Assembly: GCA_028023455.1 (NCBI GenBank)
Contig: JAQFVV010006275.1
Coordinates: forward strand, 744,001 to 808,000
Direction of reading: 5' to 3'
Source of the DNA: Epiperipatus broadwayi
Lineage: Eukaryota > Onychophora > Udeonychophora > Euonychophora > Peripatidae
DNA: 64,000 nt
Under the pieces are notes generated by a model. It was not told the DNA's origin. It made no database searches and worked only from the letters and a program-made list of their open reading frames with translations. The translations under genes were made by a program, and so were the position numbers. The number at the start of each line of letters is the position of its first letter. The first letter of the stretch is position 1. Below are positions 24,716 to 38,239 of this stretch, in pieces.

Positions 24716-25908
24716 TGCTGCACTTTTGCAACTTTTCCTGAAGTTATAAAACATTATATGAAAAACAACTACATCATTGGCAAAATCTAGATGACTTAAA
24801 TATTCTTGGTTTACTTTACTTCTTTAGTTTCCTATTTTGATCCACAAAATACTTCTTGCAGCACTGCTGTCAAAAGTTTTGGAGATATGGAATCATCTTA
24901 TCTTACATTCTTCTCAATGTTAACCTGCTTAGTACTATTATGTAATCTAATTGTTGCTATTGCATTTTTATAAATATTGTTCAGAAATATGACAATATTC
25001 TGGATCTATAATTTGGTGATCAATGCTTTAATCGGTGAAGAAATGCTTATAGAATTGACTGTCTTTTCATAATCTACAAATCTAAAGCCAATAGCAACTT
25101 ATATTCATTGGTCCTTTCTATAACTTTTCTCAATACTTGGATATTATCCTCTATACAAAAACTACTTGTTCTTTTAGTTAGTTAAAATCCAAAGTTCACT
25201 GTAGACGAGTTATAATCAATTTCTAATTTCTACTTTATCATCATTTTTAAATATTAATATTAATACTGCATTCTTCCAATCATTTGGTACATCTTTATCA
25301 CTTATACATTTGACATAATTTTTCCAAAAAAAAAATTATTTCTTTACCTGCTTCTTTTAAATTATCAGTTATAATTCCATCATTACCTGGAGTTTTTCCC
25401 TTCTTTATAAATTTAATTGCATGCTTCACTTCTTCATTTAAAACCCATGGCAATTTAGAAGATGTAATAGTTGTAGGAAATACTTTTTTTGTTGTTTTTT
25501 ATTGCTACATAATTCTTGATAGGACTCTTATACACAATTCATGGTGTTATCTCTCTTTTTAGTAATAGTTCCATCTTTTTTATTATTACAGAAACAAATT
25601 TTCTACCAATACTAAGATATTGTTTTACAGTCATGACACTTTGTTCTTCTATGTCTTTTCTTATTAGTTGACAATTATATTTTATTATCAACTCTTTTTT
25701 ATATCATTTTACAAAATTGGAAGTATTTAATCCTTTTTAACATATCATTTTAATATATTCTCATATTCCTTTTTTTCTTTATAAATTGTCTTGTCTCAAT
25801 CGAAATTTTAGTGGTCAATTACTGCTTTTTTGTACCAGCAATTTTTGTTTCAGTTTTTAAAAATGTTCTGTTTTTCCCCTATTGATTTTATTCAAATCTG
25901 GATCATGT

Positions 25909-26136
25909 TCAATAACCTGTTAGTATTTTAAAACAATTTGCAAGTTCTAATTCAAATTGATTGGAATGTTTCTGAGAATTAGGAATGTCAACTGTGAATA
26001 TTGTTTTTCTTAATAATTTTTGTTTTTTTAGTTTTGCATGAACATGTATCTTATATCTCACTAATTGATGATCATTTCCTGTGTTAAATTTATTAAGAAT
26101 ACTCAAATCTTGAAATACATATTTTGTATTAGTCAA
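25909..26136 (-). pseudogene. LINE endonuclease-RT linker fragment
   Basis: Seventy-five residues aligned with the segment around SDHRLVRCKI in the first copy. Here it reads NDHQLVRYKI, keeping the histidine, and continues with KLLRKTIFTVDIPN. It is a decayed relic. Confidence 0.75.
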
Positions 26137-26186
26137 ACTATAATCCAGTTCTGCTGTGCCTTCATTTGGATGCTTCTATGATTTTT

Positions 26187-26396
26187 TCATTTAACATTTT
26201 TCTCAAAAAAAGAATTCATAATATAAACTTTTTCTCTTTCTGAAAACTCCTCAAATCTGTGTCCTCTCTCATTTTTATTATCATGACCAAATTTATCTAA
26301 AGCACTTTCATCTTTCAATTGTTTACCAATTCTAGCATTAACATCTCTCATATGAATTTTAAAATGTTGTTTGGTCTGATCAAAATTCTTTTGCAT
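26187..26396 (-). pseudogene. LINE endonuclease fragment
   Basis: Sixty-nine residues matching the FDQSKHHFKI to MNSFFEKNV part of the first copy. It reads through the homopolymer where the first copy is shifted, so it shows the ancestral frame at that point. GDFN is RDVN here, so the enzyme would be inactive. Confidence 0.75.
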
Positions 26397-27285
26397 TTAC
26401 ATGTAAAAATCCTATATTTATTCATCACAGTGAGAACTTGTTAGGCATAAACCTGAATTATCTGCATTTGGCATATGCTATTAAGTTGTATAACTAATCT
26501 AGGCACTCTGTGTGATACACCATTAATCTCCATAATGTTTTTGTTCTTTCATTTTTTATTTATAATGAATCTTACTCCATTTATACTCCCAATGTTTGTG
26601 ACTTTGTAATACAGTACATGTCCATTTTTTAAATCAATTGCCTCTTCACCTTTTTTTTTCTAACTTTACAAAATCCAATAATGTCCCATTCAATATTAAA
26701 CTGTTCTTCTAATTCTTGGAATTTTTCTTCACTTAAAAATAATCTGCAGTTGTAAGTACTTAAATAAAAGGTCATCATCAAAAAGCAACATGGGTTCATA
26801 ATTGAGATTCGTAGAACTATCCACCTTCAGCCATTAATCACTGCCTTGTTTGATGATTTTACAGTCCCCTGAGAATAAGGGTTATGCTTTATTTTTGTCA
26901 GTCATGATTGTAAATATCTATTAGAAAGAAAAAAAATTCATTTAGATATTCTTCCTTCAAGATAATTCAACTGATATTTCAGTTAAGAACTATCAGGTAA
27001 CTGAGAAGAAAGATCATGGTGATTCTTTTTCTTAAACTCTAAGGTAAAAAAATCAATAAATTCACCATGCTGGTTAATGCATGTTGGTGAGTAGTCCACC
27101 CATGTCTGCATACTATACAAATAATCACATACTAATAACAGCTGCATTTACAATAATGAATGGTGTGTACATTAATAATTTGCTTTGCTCACTTCCTTTA
27201 AGATTCCAAAAGGTATTAAAGGATATCCTTTCAGTTAACAGCAAATTCCCTTCTACAGTCTTTTTATATAAAAACTTATTTATTT

Positions 27286-30060
27286 ACAGTGTTTTAATAT
27301 ATTTATTTTAAAATTTCAAAGTTATATAATTTATGACATTATATGTGAGTAGTAATATGAAATGTGGAAATGAAAATCATGTATATAGAATAAGTAGTCT
27401 CTTCATAAATGATTATGAAGTTTTAAAAACGTGCATCAAATTTATGTTTCAAATGACTTCTTCTATAAAGATGACAACATTACATATATAACAAGTAATT
27501 TTAAAAACTACTTTTAATAAAATATATAAAATATTTATACGATGTTATTCTTTTTATTTAATTGGTATAAAAATATAGAATCGCATTTAAGTGAATTTGT
27601 GATTTAAGTCAAGAGAAAAAAATTTCCCTCCAAAATTAACTTTTTTTAATTAAATAATTTTACAACGCTTTCTTTTCTTTTAATTTTTTGTAACAATATT
27701 AAAGTATAATAATTTAAAGAAAACAAACTCTTGATGCCATTCCAAAGTAATATTTATTTTGTCATTTGTATAAAAATTGTAAGCAGAAAACATAAAATTA
27801 TATACTATAGTGTATCAAAAATGTGTTTACACCTTGTTCTAATCAATAATAATATATTTTAATCAATTTTAAATATCTGTATAAGAAATTTTAAATTGGA
27901 CTCCGCAAGTAAGATTATAATATAATACTAATATTTTAAAGTGTAATAGATTTATAAAGAATTTTTGTTTATCAAAAGTAAATTCATTATTAGAAACACC
28001 CCCACCCCCAGATGAAAATATTTTAAATAATTTACTTCTAGTAATTCTAATTAATAATACTATGAACATAAATTCTAAAATATATATATTATGATACAGA
28101 GAGAGAATGGAGAAAGGAAAAAAAAAGAAGGGAATCACTATGAAAGAGAAAAGGATGATTTAGATATACTGACTTGATCATGTACTTTGCAGATTTATGT
28201 CAGTTAAATAAATGTATATGTTATATATATATATATAATCACAAAAGGTGTGATTATATTATTTTAAGAACTTACATGACTAACATGCATTTTTAAATAA
28301 AGAATCTTTCATTAAACTGATAAATGATTTTGGTAAGTTTATTGACATGCAACTTATATCTTGCAAAGATTAATATTATGCTAAGGAAAAAATTGTCTTG
28401 AACAATTTTCATATAAAATAATAATTGATGATGTGCATAATTATTATTACAAGTAAGAGTAGTGAAATCCAAACTCTTTATATTATAATTATTTAAACAC
28501 TGTTATATGTTCTACTTTCTAGAAGAGAGGAATTGGGAAGAAGCGCAGAAAAGTAATGATGATCATAATAAATTATATAATTACAAATGTAATTGTGATC
28601 TCCTCAACCAAAAAATTATATCTTGTTCACTGTACAGATTTTATCGCAATTTCAATTTTTTTTTCAGAAATCACAAGGAAATGTAAAATAGATATATTCA
28701 TAATTGGCTTCATTTTATTTCTTAATTTTTCTACAGATTTAAATCTTTTCACTCTAAAAGAAAGACATCAAGTTGGAAAATTTTGTGTAACCAATTTTTT
28801 TATAATTAGGATGCTGGTGGAGAAAACATTAATATTGAGATTTAGAAAATACACTAGAATTCATAATGTTAATAAAAGATAATCCAAAAATAGTTAAAGT
28901 ATAGGATGTCTGGATTATATTGTAATAGAATTAAAAATCTTTTATGTATATATAGAAGTTCACTAAAGCGATCAATCTTTCAGAAAGTGTTTTTATTAGA
29001 CAAATTTTATAAACTAATGAAGAAATTTGTTGTAAAAATTGTTTGTTTGCTTTTATTGAAAATGTTCAATCTTAAATTAGTTTTTTTAAAAGACAATTGT
29101 TTTTAAAGTTTGTGAAATGTAAAGAATGCATTAAAATTGATTGTGATCCACCATGAAAGCTTTATTCTTATATTTTATTAGTTTAATGCGAACTTTTATT
29201 TTTGTATTTATATGTGAAATTTTCACATTCATAATTAAATCATATCTGTATGTGAACTAAAATTTGTTCTTTAAAAGTGCATTTCCAATACAATTAGTAA
29301 TCTTTAATAATGTGCTTCTTTCCCAATAATTTTTGCATATAAATGCACTTATGATTTTTAGACTATCACTATAGTTAGATTTTATTTTTAAAAAAAAAAA
29401 ACATATTAAAAATCAAGTTTTATGTGTTTTTAAAATTAATTTTAAAATCACTACTATTTTTCTATATTATTTTTATTTTCAAAGATTTTATTGGTTAATA
29501 TACATCCAAAATATATAGAGCTTACAAGTTATTTCTATATAACAAAAAAAAAAAACAGCATTAAATTATTGTTCTGACATTTTGGAGATACTTATAATGT
29601 TATTGGCCCAGATTTTGTCTCATTAGGGACCATGTGATTATAAATATATTATCTTTTTATCTCTTTTTCTAGTGGTGTTTAATTTGTTGAAAAAGTATTT
29701 ATATGTCTTCTTGGTTTATGGTATATTATTTCACTTTATATTGCATTCTGCCTAGTGTTTTTATTTGTTATTAATAATCTTATTAACTCCCATCTATTCC
29801 TAATAGATATATGAATATCTAAACATTTTAATTATTTTGTAATATGAGCTCATCTATTTTGCTTCCTATTTCACCAACACATTGTATAAATCTATATATT
29901 AGTTTCTGAAATAGTCTCTCTCCCTCAAATTATTTTTTTTTATCATTTAAAATTTATAGGTTTTGTGAACATACTATTACTTTTATCATATCTGTTTTTA
30001 TTTTAACTCTTTCAGTCATTAATAATTTATGAAAAGATCATAAGTCATAGCACAAACAAA
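27286..30060. other. AT-rich stretch, no gene supported
   Basis: The largest frames (plus 28556-28882, 108 codons; plus 28906-29106; minus 27869-28138) are rich in I, F, L and K as expected by chance in AT-rich DNA, and show no domain. There is a short TA microsatellite at about 28217-28236. Confidence 0.45.
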
Positions 30061-30061
30061 T

Positions 30062-32418
30062 GTTTAGAATAGGGCTGCCATACATTTTAGTATACTGAGA
30101 CATGTCCCTTTAAAATTATGTTCTGGTGAACAATCAAAGTGTCTCAGTTTCTGGTTTTAGTTATATTTTATTTTAGTGTATTAGATTTTTTAATTAGTAA
30201 TAAATAAGTAAAATACAGTAAAAAAAATTATTGCACCACTGTATGATCTACCAAATTATATCAATGTTAAAGTGAGCAGTTCATCAAACATCAATACTGG
30301 ATGATATAATGCAAACCACGCATGAGCAAGGCATGGTTTGCATAAACATATCAATACTATCATGAAAATTGTTGCCAAATGACAATTCTTCAAATAATTT
30401 TAAATTGTATTGTGTTGTTGTTCCCATGTAAACAAAGTGTAGTGTAAATAAACAAAATGCCAAAATGAAATGCCATTTTTCTGAAGAATTTACAAAAGAG
30501 TGGTCATTTATTAAAAAAGAAAAAGATTATTTTAAAATTTTTTGTTCATTGTGCAATATTTATTTATCTGTAAGTCATAGAAGAAAATCGGGTATAAAAG
30601 ATCATATTCACACCCACTAATTATAAATCTACATTATCTGTTGCATCATCTTCTAAAAGTATGACTTCATGTATGATTAAATAAAATCCAACAAATGTTT
30701 TGTTATGTGCAGCTGAGTTGACTACTGCATATAAAATTATAAATGACCATGGGTCATTTACTTCATTAGATTGCATTACTAAATTAAATGTCCTTATACA
30801 TCTAGATTCAAATATAACAAAAAACAAGCAGCTGCTAGAATTAAAGCAACTGCTATAATAAAAAAATTTTTTGCTTCACATTCTATGTCACTTATTAAAA
30901 CTGAATTAAAAAATATTTTGTTTTCTGGAATCTCAACTGATTCTTACAATCACAAAGCAGAAAAGATATTTCCATTACTAACATATTTTTTTTCTAGAAA
31001 CTTCATTTTGTATGAAGACATTGAAGGAGTTGAAAAGTTCTTATGATAATATTATAGCATTTGGTGCCAATAACACAAATACAAATTTTGGAGTCAGACA
31101 TATTAAAAGAATCTTTACCAAAAAACATAGGAGTTGGATGCCTGGCTCACATATTGCATAATACAGCTTCTTCTGCTGCTGTTTTATCCATTGATATAGA
31201 ATTTATTGTTCTTAAAAATTTACAACTACTTTTCACTATATACTTTGAGGGTTGAGAGACTCAAGGAGTTTTGTGATTATACAGAGGTTACATACAATAA
31301 CAATGTCTCATTCAAAAACTATATGGTTGTCACTAATGCCTACCATTTAATGTATTTTAAAGCTGTGAAAGCCTTTAAAAGATTTTATTGCAACTGAAGA
31401 AAATGTCCTGAAGGCAATACTTCTATTCTCATTCGCATATAAAAATGTATGCTTCATTTTTACATAATCAAACTTTTCTTATAGAAAAACAAATAAAGAA
31501 AACTGAAAAAATTAATATTATATAGTTGATGTAAACAATCAATTAGAATAATTAAAAGATATTTTAAATGAAAGATTGAAAAGTGGTTTTATAAACAATC
31601 ATGCAAGACAATTATATGACATGTTGAAGAAAAATGCATTTTGTTCAGCAGAAATTGAGGCATTTAACAAAGAAGTTAAAGCTTATTTTACTTCTGCATT
31701 AAATTATTACAACAGTAGGATGACACCATTTTCAAAATATAATTTTTTTTTATGGATAACTTTAAAGGAAATACCCCAATGGAAGATTGTTGGGGAGACA
31801 ATTTCATTTTACTGGAAAAAGAAATTAAAATAACAGATACTTGTTTTGAGAAAGTAATTATATCCCAAAATTATTTATAGACACTCAAGCATTGGAAAGA
31901 AAAAGACATGAATGACAAATGGCTACTTTTTTAGGCAAACAATTGAGAGAGAAAGAAAAATGAATTTATTAAAGATATGTCAATATTTATATGTGATACT
32001 AGGTCACAATGCTAAGGCTGAACATGTATTTTCTCTTGTTTCTTTCCAATGGACCAAGGAGCACAACTCCCCTATTTCTACATTTGAAATGTCTTGATCT
32101 CAATTTTACAACTATGTAAAAGGAAACAAAGAATTGCTGCAGAAAGCTAGAAGTTTAGAAAAGTATGAATGGTCAAAGAAAGATAATATTGAATAAGGTA
32201 GAAAAAGTATTTTAAGTATTACAAATTGTAATGCATTATTTCTAAAATTAATATAATTAGTTTTAATTGTATTTTATTATTAAAATTAGTATTGAAATTA
32301 TATATAAAAGTTTTTTTTATTGACTTGCGTCACAGTTAAATTTTTCTCCCTTTTTTTTTTCTGTTATAGTCAAACATCCAGGTTGTAGTCAAAACATTTA
32401 TGCAGCTCTAGTTTATAA
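30062..32418 (+). mobile_element. hAT transposon with both ends and 8-bp duplication
   Basis: The left end (30070) reads TAGGGCTGC and the right end, read inward from 32410, reads TAGAGCTGC. The flanks GTTTAGAA (30062-30069) and GTTTATAA (32411-32418) match at 7 of 8 bases, the duplication length expected for hAT elements. The interior carries a decayed BED-finger and hAT transposase in the right order. A subterminal palindrome (ATGCAAACCA, arms 30309-30320 and 30331-30343) may be a transposase-binding feature. Total length is 2341 bp. Confidence 0.85.
30464..32197 (+). pseudogene. hAT transposase, decayed
   Basis: Parts in order: a BED-type zinc finger (FCSLCNIYLS then HIHTH, near 30530-30620); AAARIKAT and TELKNILFS (30830-30940); NTNTNFG (about 31070); a CLAHILHN block (31134-31165); RVERLKEFCDYT (about 31250); and a dimerisation region with WITLKEIPQW (31754), NAKAEHVFSLVS (about 32010) and NKELLQKA (about 32127). 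These are the usual landmarks of hAT transposases, which cut and paste the element. Many stops and frameshifts interrupt it, so it is inactive. Confidence 0.75.
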
Positions 32419-32585
32419 CCAAACTGTATATAAACATATATTACATTACTAACCTTATAATCAAACTGTATATAAACTTATACTGTATTACTAACCTTAA
32501 TAAACACATGCATATATATTGTAGAGAATTTTAAAGATGAAATTAACTTCTTTTTTAAAAAAGAAATTAACTTCATTTTTTATCA

Positions 32586-33764
32586 GCTTGGAGTAGGATT
32601 TTTCATTTTCCATAAAATTCAAATTCCGGGATCAAAATGATTCTATTCCCGGGATTTCCCAAGATCCGTTAAAAGACGAATTAATCCACTTAGTGCATGT
32701 TGTGTTGTAGTGATTTGAAGTTTTTTTTTTCAGTTCAAAACAATGCAAAAAATTCACTAAGAGTTTTAAGAAAAAAGATCATTTTTAATGCGAAAAATTA
32801 TAAACAAAACAAAAATAAATTCATATTAATTTGAATAAAATATAATGAGAAATGAAAACATTAATTTTTTTATAATAATTTTTAAAAAAATATAAGTTAT
32901 CAATGGCGCTATCACATAAAGATGACCGAATTTTCGTGATGAAAAGACCAGCTGCAGAAAAAGCTCTTTTCATTTCAAGTGATGTCGGTTGGATGGCCAT
33001 TAGTGTGTTATATAATTTTTTTTAATTATTTGTGCGCTTTCCTGTTGCTTCCATTTCCTTTGAGATATTACTGACGTCATATGATATATCTTCTGGATTC
33101 TCGGTTCTAATTTTTATTGACAATTCGATTTTCAAAACATGCTTAAAAAATCTTTTTTTATTCTATATAAAAAAAATTTCTATCTGTAAAGATTTGTCTT
33201 TAAGAATTAAGAATAAAATTTTCAAATGTTACTTAAGCATTTCTTTATTTACTTGTGTTTTTGTTTATATTAAAATAATCATAATAATAAAATACATATA
33301 TTTACCAAAAATATCTACAAATAAGGGGATTCCCTGATTTGGAAAAAAGTCAAATTTTATAACATTGCACCACATTTTTGTTTACAAATTCACATTAAAA
33401 AGAATGTTTTATAACAATAGGTTTATACTAAAAAGTTTGTAAATTATAATTATAGATAACAGAAGAATACAATTTGAATTTGCATGGTAAATTCTTTATC
33501 TGTGGCACATGTATTGATTTTTTTTAAATTTTGACTGAAATTCATTATTACAACCAAAAAATTTCGAGCAAATAAATATACTAAAATTTCAAATGTGAAT
33601 ATTTTCAATATCTTTAAAAAAAGTAAAAAAAAAATCTTAATAACAATTAGAATGATTCCTGTAAGATTTGGTTTATTATCCTGGGATAACAGGATAATTT
33701 TTTATCCCCAGGATCCCAGGAAAATGGGATCTTGTCATTCTATTTGAGAAGCCCTATCTTGGAG
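32586..33764 (-). mobile_element. Second hAT element remnant with 8-bp duplication
   Basis: The ends are TAGGATTTTTCA (32594) and, inverted, TAGGGCTTCTCA (from 33756). The flanks GCTTGGAG (32586-32593) and TCTTGGAG (33757-33764) match at 7 of 8. Subterminal copies of a CCCGGGATTT-like motif occur on the left (near 32627-32660) and a CCTGGGATAA/CCCAGGA version on the right (33680-33722). A transposase tail fragment lies inside on the minus strand. Length is 1163 bp, so most of the transposase has been lost. Confidence 0.75.
32846..33240 (-). pseudogene. hAT transposase C-terminal dimerisation fragment
   Basis: The minus-strand translation gives IQPTSLEMKRAFSAAGLF followed by ITKIRSSLCDSAIDNLYF, a clear match to the hAT dimerisation domain, where AFSAAG is a family hallmark. 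Upstream, ENPEDISYDVSNISK-type sequence reads in the same frame with one stop near 33025 and another near 33155. There is no methionine start; it is a relic. Confidence 0.75.
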
Positions 33765-35000
33765 TAGTAAATTTTCACCTTGTTTTTCTTTTCAGAAGTC
33801 TATAGAAAACCTGAACTATGCATGTATGTTTTTATCAATTTATAATTTTTTATAGTTTTTATTCAAAAAAAAAAACATGGTAATTTGACTTATAATGATT
33901 TTAATGAATGATTTTTTTTTAAAAAAAAAACAACAAAAACAATATATTGTGCCCTTATCTGTAGGTCATAATAAGGTAGAAAGGTCAATTACTAAAAAAA
34001 TTTTAAGTTATATTTGTATGATATATAAATAATAGTAGGATAATTAAATTTTATAGTACAATTTAAAGATGAAAATACCTGGTATATAACAGTGTAATAA
34101 ATTATTTTAAAAGAAAACAGTTAAATAAAGCTTAATTATATTCTTGCTTATGGTTGTAAAAGCTGGCCATATAAAATAATACAGCTATAAATAGTTAAAA
34201 GTATATTAATAATTTGAATATAATATTTTTAAAACTAATAAATTAAATAAATACTATATGTAGTGTTATAAGTATATTTAATAGTCAAAATTAATAGAGT
34301 CTATTTTAAAAAAGACTTTAAAATGGTGAGAATTATATTTAGTTCAATATTTTTTAATTATTTTCCAAATTATTATAAAATATATCAGTTTTGGTAATTT
34401 AGACCGAGACGTAAATAAAAAATCATCTGATAAAGTTAGTAAACACGTGACTGTATATTATATACCTTCACACACACGCTTGTTAAAATAATAATAAAGT
34501 TTGTGAATTTGAAACTAAATATAATTGCCATCGATCATTAAAGTAAAGTTGAAGTATTAAATATTATTTTAATAATTGTTTTTAAAGTTTAAATAATTTT
34601 GATAAAATTAAAATTGAATTTAAAAATACTAGTCTAAATAATATTTGAGACATTACGTCATCAATTCTTTATTTTTAAAAGTCTAATCTGTTATATAACT
34701 AAATGTGTAAATTTGTTCGCGCTAAAAAGTCATTAACCAATCAACAGAGGTAAATTAGCAGACAAAATATAAGAATTATACAAAGCGGGGGAGAAGTAAT
34801 GTGAAAGTGAAAGAGAAAGTAACATATTTTTGTAGCTGATAACACCGTAGCTAGAAAAGTGATATAAATTTAAAATTTCGTATTTATTTTAAAAGTTTTT
34901 TTTTGTAACATATAATATATTTTGACTGCCTCGACATGAATTGCTAATTTTAAAAGTTATCTTACCAGGGAATTTTATTCGAATTTAACCAAAAGCCTAC
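33765..35000. other. AT-rich stretch, no gene seen
   Basis: No repeat ends or coding features were recognised. Confidence 0.4.
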
Positions 35001-35007
35001 AGTAAAG

Positions 35008-35187
35008 ATGGAAGTACAAGGAAAAATACCTAAAAATATTGCTGAAGGAAAAATATTTGGAAAGTACCTTAATACAGCTTTATTTATGCTCAACCAGAAA
35101 CTTATTTTTGTCACTCAAAGAAATATAATTGGGACGCTATGTGAGAATTTAAAAGAGAAGTTACTTGCCGTCAGGAAAAAATTATGA
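35008..35187 (+). CDS. Possible 59-residue ORF of unknown function
   Basis: An ATG-initiated frame beginning MEVQGKIPKN and ending in a basic tail (VRKKL). Its composition is mixed and polar, unlike the I/F/Y-rich chance frames elsewhere in the window. No family is recognised. It could be the first exon of a gene, a scrap of a retroelement gag, or chance. Confidence 0.2.
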   Translation: MEVQGKIPKNIAEGKIFGKYLNTALFMLNQKLIFVTQRNIIGTLCENLKEKLLAVRKKL

Positions 35188-35189
35188 CG

Positions 35190-38100
35190 CACAATTTATA
35201 AGGCTACTTTGAAGTTATTTTATTCTTCTCTATGGAAAAATTTAATATGCGTTTTTATTATAAAGAAAAATTATGTAAATGTATAATGAAGAAAGAGTAT
35301 TTATCTTTTAAAAAGAGACATTACAAAAATATAGTTCCAGAATTTTAAAGTAAAGAAAAGTTAAAGAATAATATGAAAGTGCTATTCTATGTTTATAGAA
35401 AAGGAGCCGAAAACTTTATCTAATTAATTAAATATTATAAAGTATTCAATGGAAGAAATGCTTGATTTAAAAAAAAAGATAAAATTAAATTACTTAATGA
35501 AAATGGATCCATGGAAACAGAAATTTTATTGAAGATTTAAATAAAAGTACCTAAAAGATGCATCGGAAAAGTCGCGCGGGAAAATACTAGCAGACAATAT
35601 TAGAAGAGAATATCAGAATTAATAATTGTGTTTCAATATTGTGAAAACCTAGGATTGTCGTCTATGAATATTTATTAAACAGAGTAATAATTGTTTTACT
35701 TTAAATAGAACCTTAAGTGACTGAAGAAAAAATAAAATAATATTTTTTTTAGCTTTAATATGAACAGTTCAAGAAAGTTTGATGAAGAAGTATCGTAAAT
35801 ATAATTTAAATATTTTTTACTAATTTATTTTAAATATAAAATGCTATGTGAGATTAGGGAAAACATATAAACATAATTTTAGTAATATTGAAAAATTAAA
35901 TATAATAGCTTAATAGAATGATAGAAATATTGTTTTAAAATAAAGAGTATGTATGGAAATCATATATCTACAAGAATCAATGGGATGGTGAAGCCTACAG
36001 AACACGATCGAGAAGATAAAGATCGTTTTGGTAATTTTGATATTTATTTATAATGCATAATGTATTTTTTTTAGATCATCTATTGATTAAGAATGATGTG
36101 TGAAAGTTTAAATTCTATGTACACATTTTATACAACATTTACAACATATTATGAGATAGGAGTAATTTTAAATATGCATGCAATAAGTTATTTAAAGTAT
36201 AATTAATAATATAATATAACAGAACAATTGTGTGATTCTTTTGAACTTTCATGTAATAAAGTATTCAGATATTTTAAAATAGTTTGTATATGATAAATAT
36301 ACGAGAAAAGTAGTAAAAGATTTTCTTAAAGAACAGCGGTATAGTTTTTGAAATAAAATGAATTTTATTATTGTTAGAAATGCAGATAGGAATTTGTCGA
36401 TGTACTGTATAGAAAAATCATGAGAAATAAGATCGGATAGTGACTTGGTAGTACTGGAGGAGAGGAAACCAAGATGATGTTTTGTTAAGAAATAGGAAAA
36501 ATAAAGTATTTGGATCATAGTTAGTTTGTGTGATTTCAGTATAGCTAACTAAGCCCTATGACTGAACACATATATTTTTGGACAGTGTTTTTTGCGTATC
36601 TTTAAACTTTTTGATGTTATATAAAGCTGAAGAAATAGCTTTAGCATCACTCCTATAATAGAGGTTGGTAGACAGATAAAGGTCACTCCTCTATAGTGTT
36701 TTAATTCACTGTGCCATTATTGTCAAGGTTTATGACGGATAATATTCTAGTTATATTTTTGATCCTGTGCATCTATTTTCGCTATCCTTGTTTTCGTGAA
36801 TCTGCATCGTCAGAAAGATATTTTCAAAGAAATAATGAATAAAATAGAATTGCAGAGATGTTATCATTTATGTAAGAATAATTTATTTGCTGGAATGTTT
36901 AGAATTGTGTAATTTTAAAAGTGAAAGTACAAAATATCATAAAGAGAGAAAGAATCATATAATACAGTTATAAATTAATTCGGAAACGAATATAAGATTT
37001 TAAAAGAGAAATCTAAAACAAAGTTTTTTTATAAAAGTGATAATAAAATTTTAATTTTTTAAATAATATTTAGAAAATAAATATTGCATATTTATTAAGA
37101 AAATAATTCAATAGTGTGTAATAAACATATACTTGTGCATGGTATGTTAATGGTTGTAAGTATATCATCCGAAGTAAGGCTTAAATGAGTATATTATGAT
37201 TAATAAACATCGGATAATGAACAACAAAACTTAATACCGAATGTAGAAGAATGTTTTGAATTTATAGGATTCCATACTACTAATATAAAACTAGAATTTT
37301 ATTATTTTTGTAGAATGTTTACTACGAATGTAATTTGTAAAATTAAAAAATATAATTTTAATAATAGTAGGGATACAAAGTGTTAATGATAATCCTATAA
37401 GAAATTCATTTTGTAACAAGCTAACCATAATATGAAATCCAATAATAATAATACTGTATTTTCTTAAGCATTTAAAAGATAAGAGTTAACTAGAAAAATA
37501 AATAGAAGTTTGATTTTCATTTTTTATAAACTAGTAAAATAATTTTGTGATAGGAGAGTAAGGATATCCAATGTACATAATGTAAAATATTGTTATTTGT
37601 TTATGTTATTAATAAACTTTGTTGTAAATTTATTTTAAAGCTTTGTGTCTTCGTTGTTATTTCTCCACATGGATGCATGATCTCACAATACACTTATAAT
37701 TGAAACAGACATATAGTTTTTGCACAAAAAGGTAAACATAAAAGTGTTATAATAATTTTTGAGAATTTATTAATATTATGAAATTTAAAAGATCATAATT
37801 ATATCATTTATTGGTCATAAGTCGGTTGCCACAATATTACATTAAATTATATGCTAATGTTGCCACACGTATTCTGTAGTCAGATTATTAAAATACTACC
37901 ACGTACGTAATTATTTATTTCATTTAGGAAGTAATAAGATTATATTATACCATTGTTGTTATTATTATTATTTATTATTGTTAGTTACTGCGTAGTGAAT
38001 TATGACATAAAATTCCCTTTTCATAGTTTACTACCGTAATTTTAAATCAGTTAGAGTACAATTTATGAACCTGAGATTTATGTCATTTTATTTATTTTAT

Positions 38101-38235
38101 TTATTTTCTTCATTTTTAATTAATTGAGCTAGATTCTTATTAGAAAGAATATTAAGACATGATTATTATTTTAATCGTAGTGAAAAGAGCTTAGAAAGTC
38201 GTAAGAATACTATGAGTTAGTTATTTAATATAGTA
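35190..38235. other. AT-rich stretch, nothing identified
   Basis: Short polar stop-free pieces occur near 35440-35600, but none shows a motif. A possible retroelement-like end (AATAAACTTTG then TCTCCACA followed by TGGATGCATG) is at 37612-37680 without a partner. The minus frame at 36249-36518 has no family signature. Confidence 0.35.
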
Positions 38236-38239
38236 AAAA

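Larger units (their letters stand above)
24716..27285 (-). mobile_element. Second RTE LINE copy, 3'-truncated and heavily mutated
   Basis: It parallels the 18.6-22 kb LINE from its leader (27285) down to the FADD region of the RT, where homology stops near 24716. Recognisable pieces are an endonuclease fragment at 26396-26187 and an HQLVR segment at 26136-25909. The endonuclease GDFNARIG has become RDVNARIG, losing a catalytic residue, and stops and indels are frequent. Loss of the 3' end is unusual for LINE insertions and suggests a later deletion or insertion at that edge. Confidence 0.8.

Noticed and set aside
28556-28882. 108-codon plus-strand frame
   Set aside because: Dominated by I, F, L, K and N as expected of chance frames in AT-rich DNA; no motif or neighbouring exon evidence.
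33032-33337. 101-codon plus-strand frame
   Set aside because: Overlaps the hAT dimerisation fragment on the opposite strand, which has clear family motifs; the plus frame is its shadow.
37612-37680. Possible LTR end with primer-site-like TGGATGCATG
   Set aside because: No second LTR copy, no polypurine tract and no pol sequence nearby; too weak to call an element.
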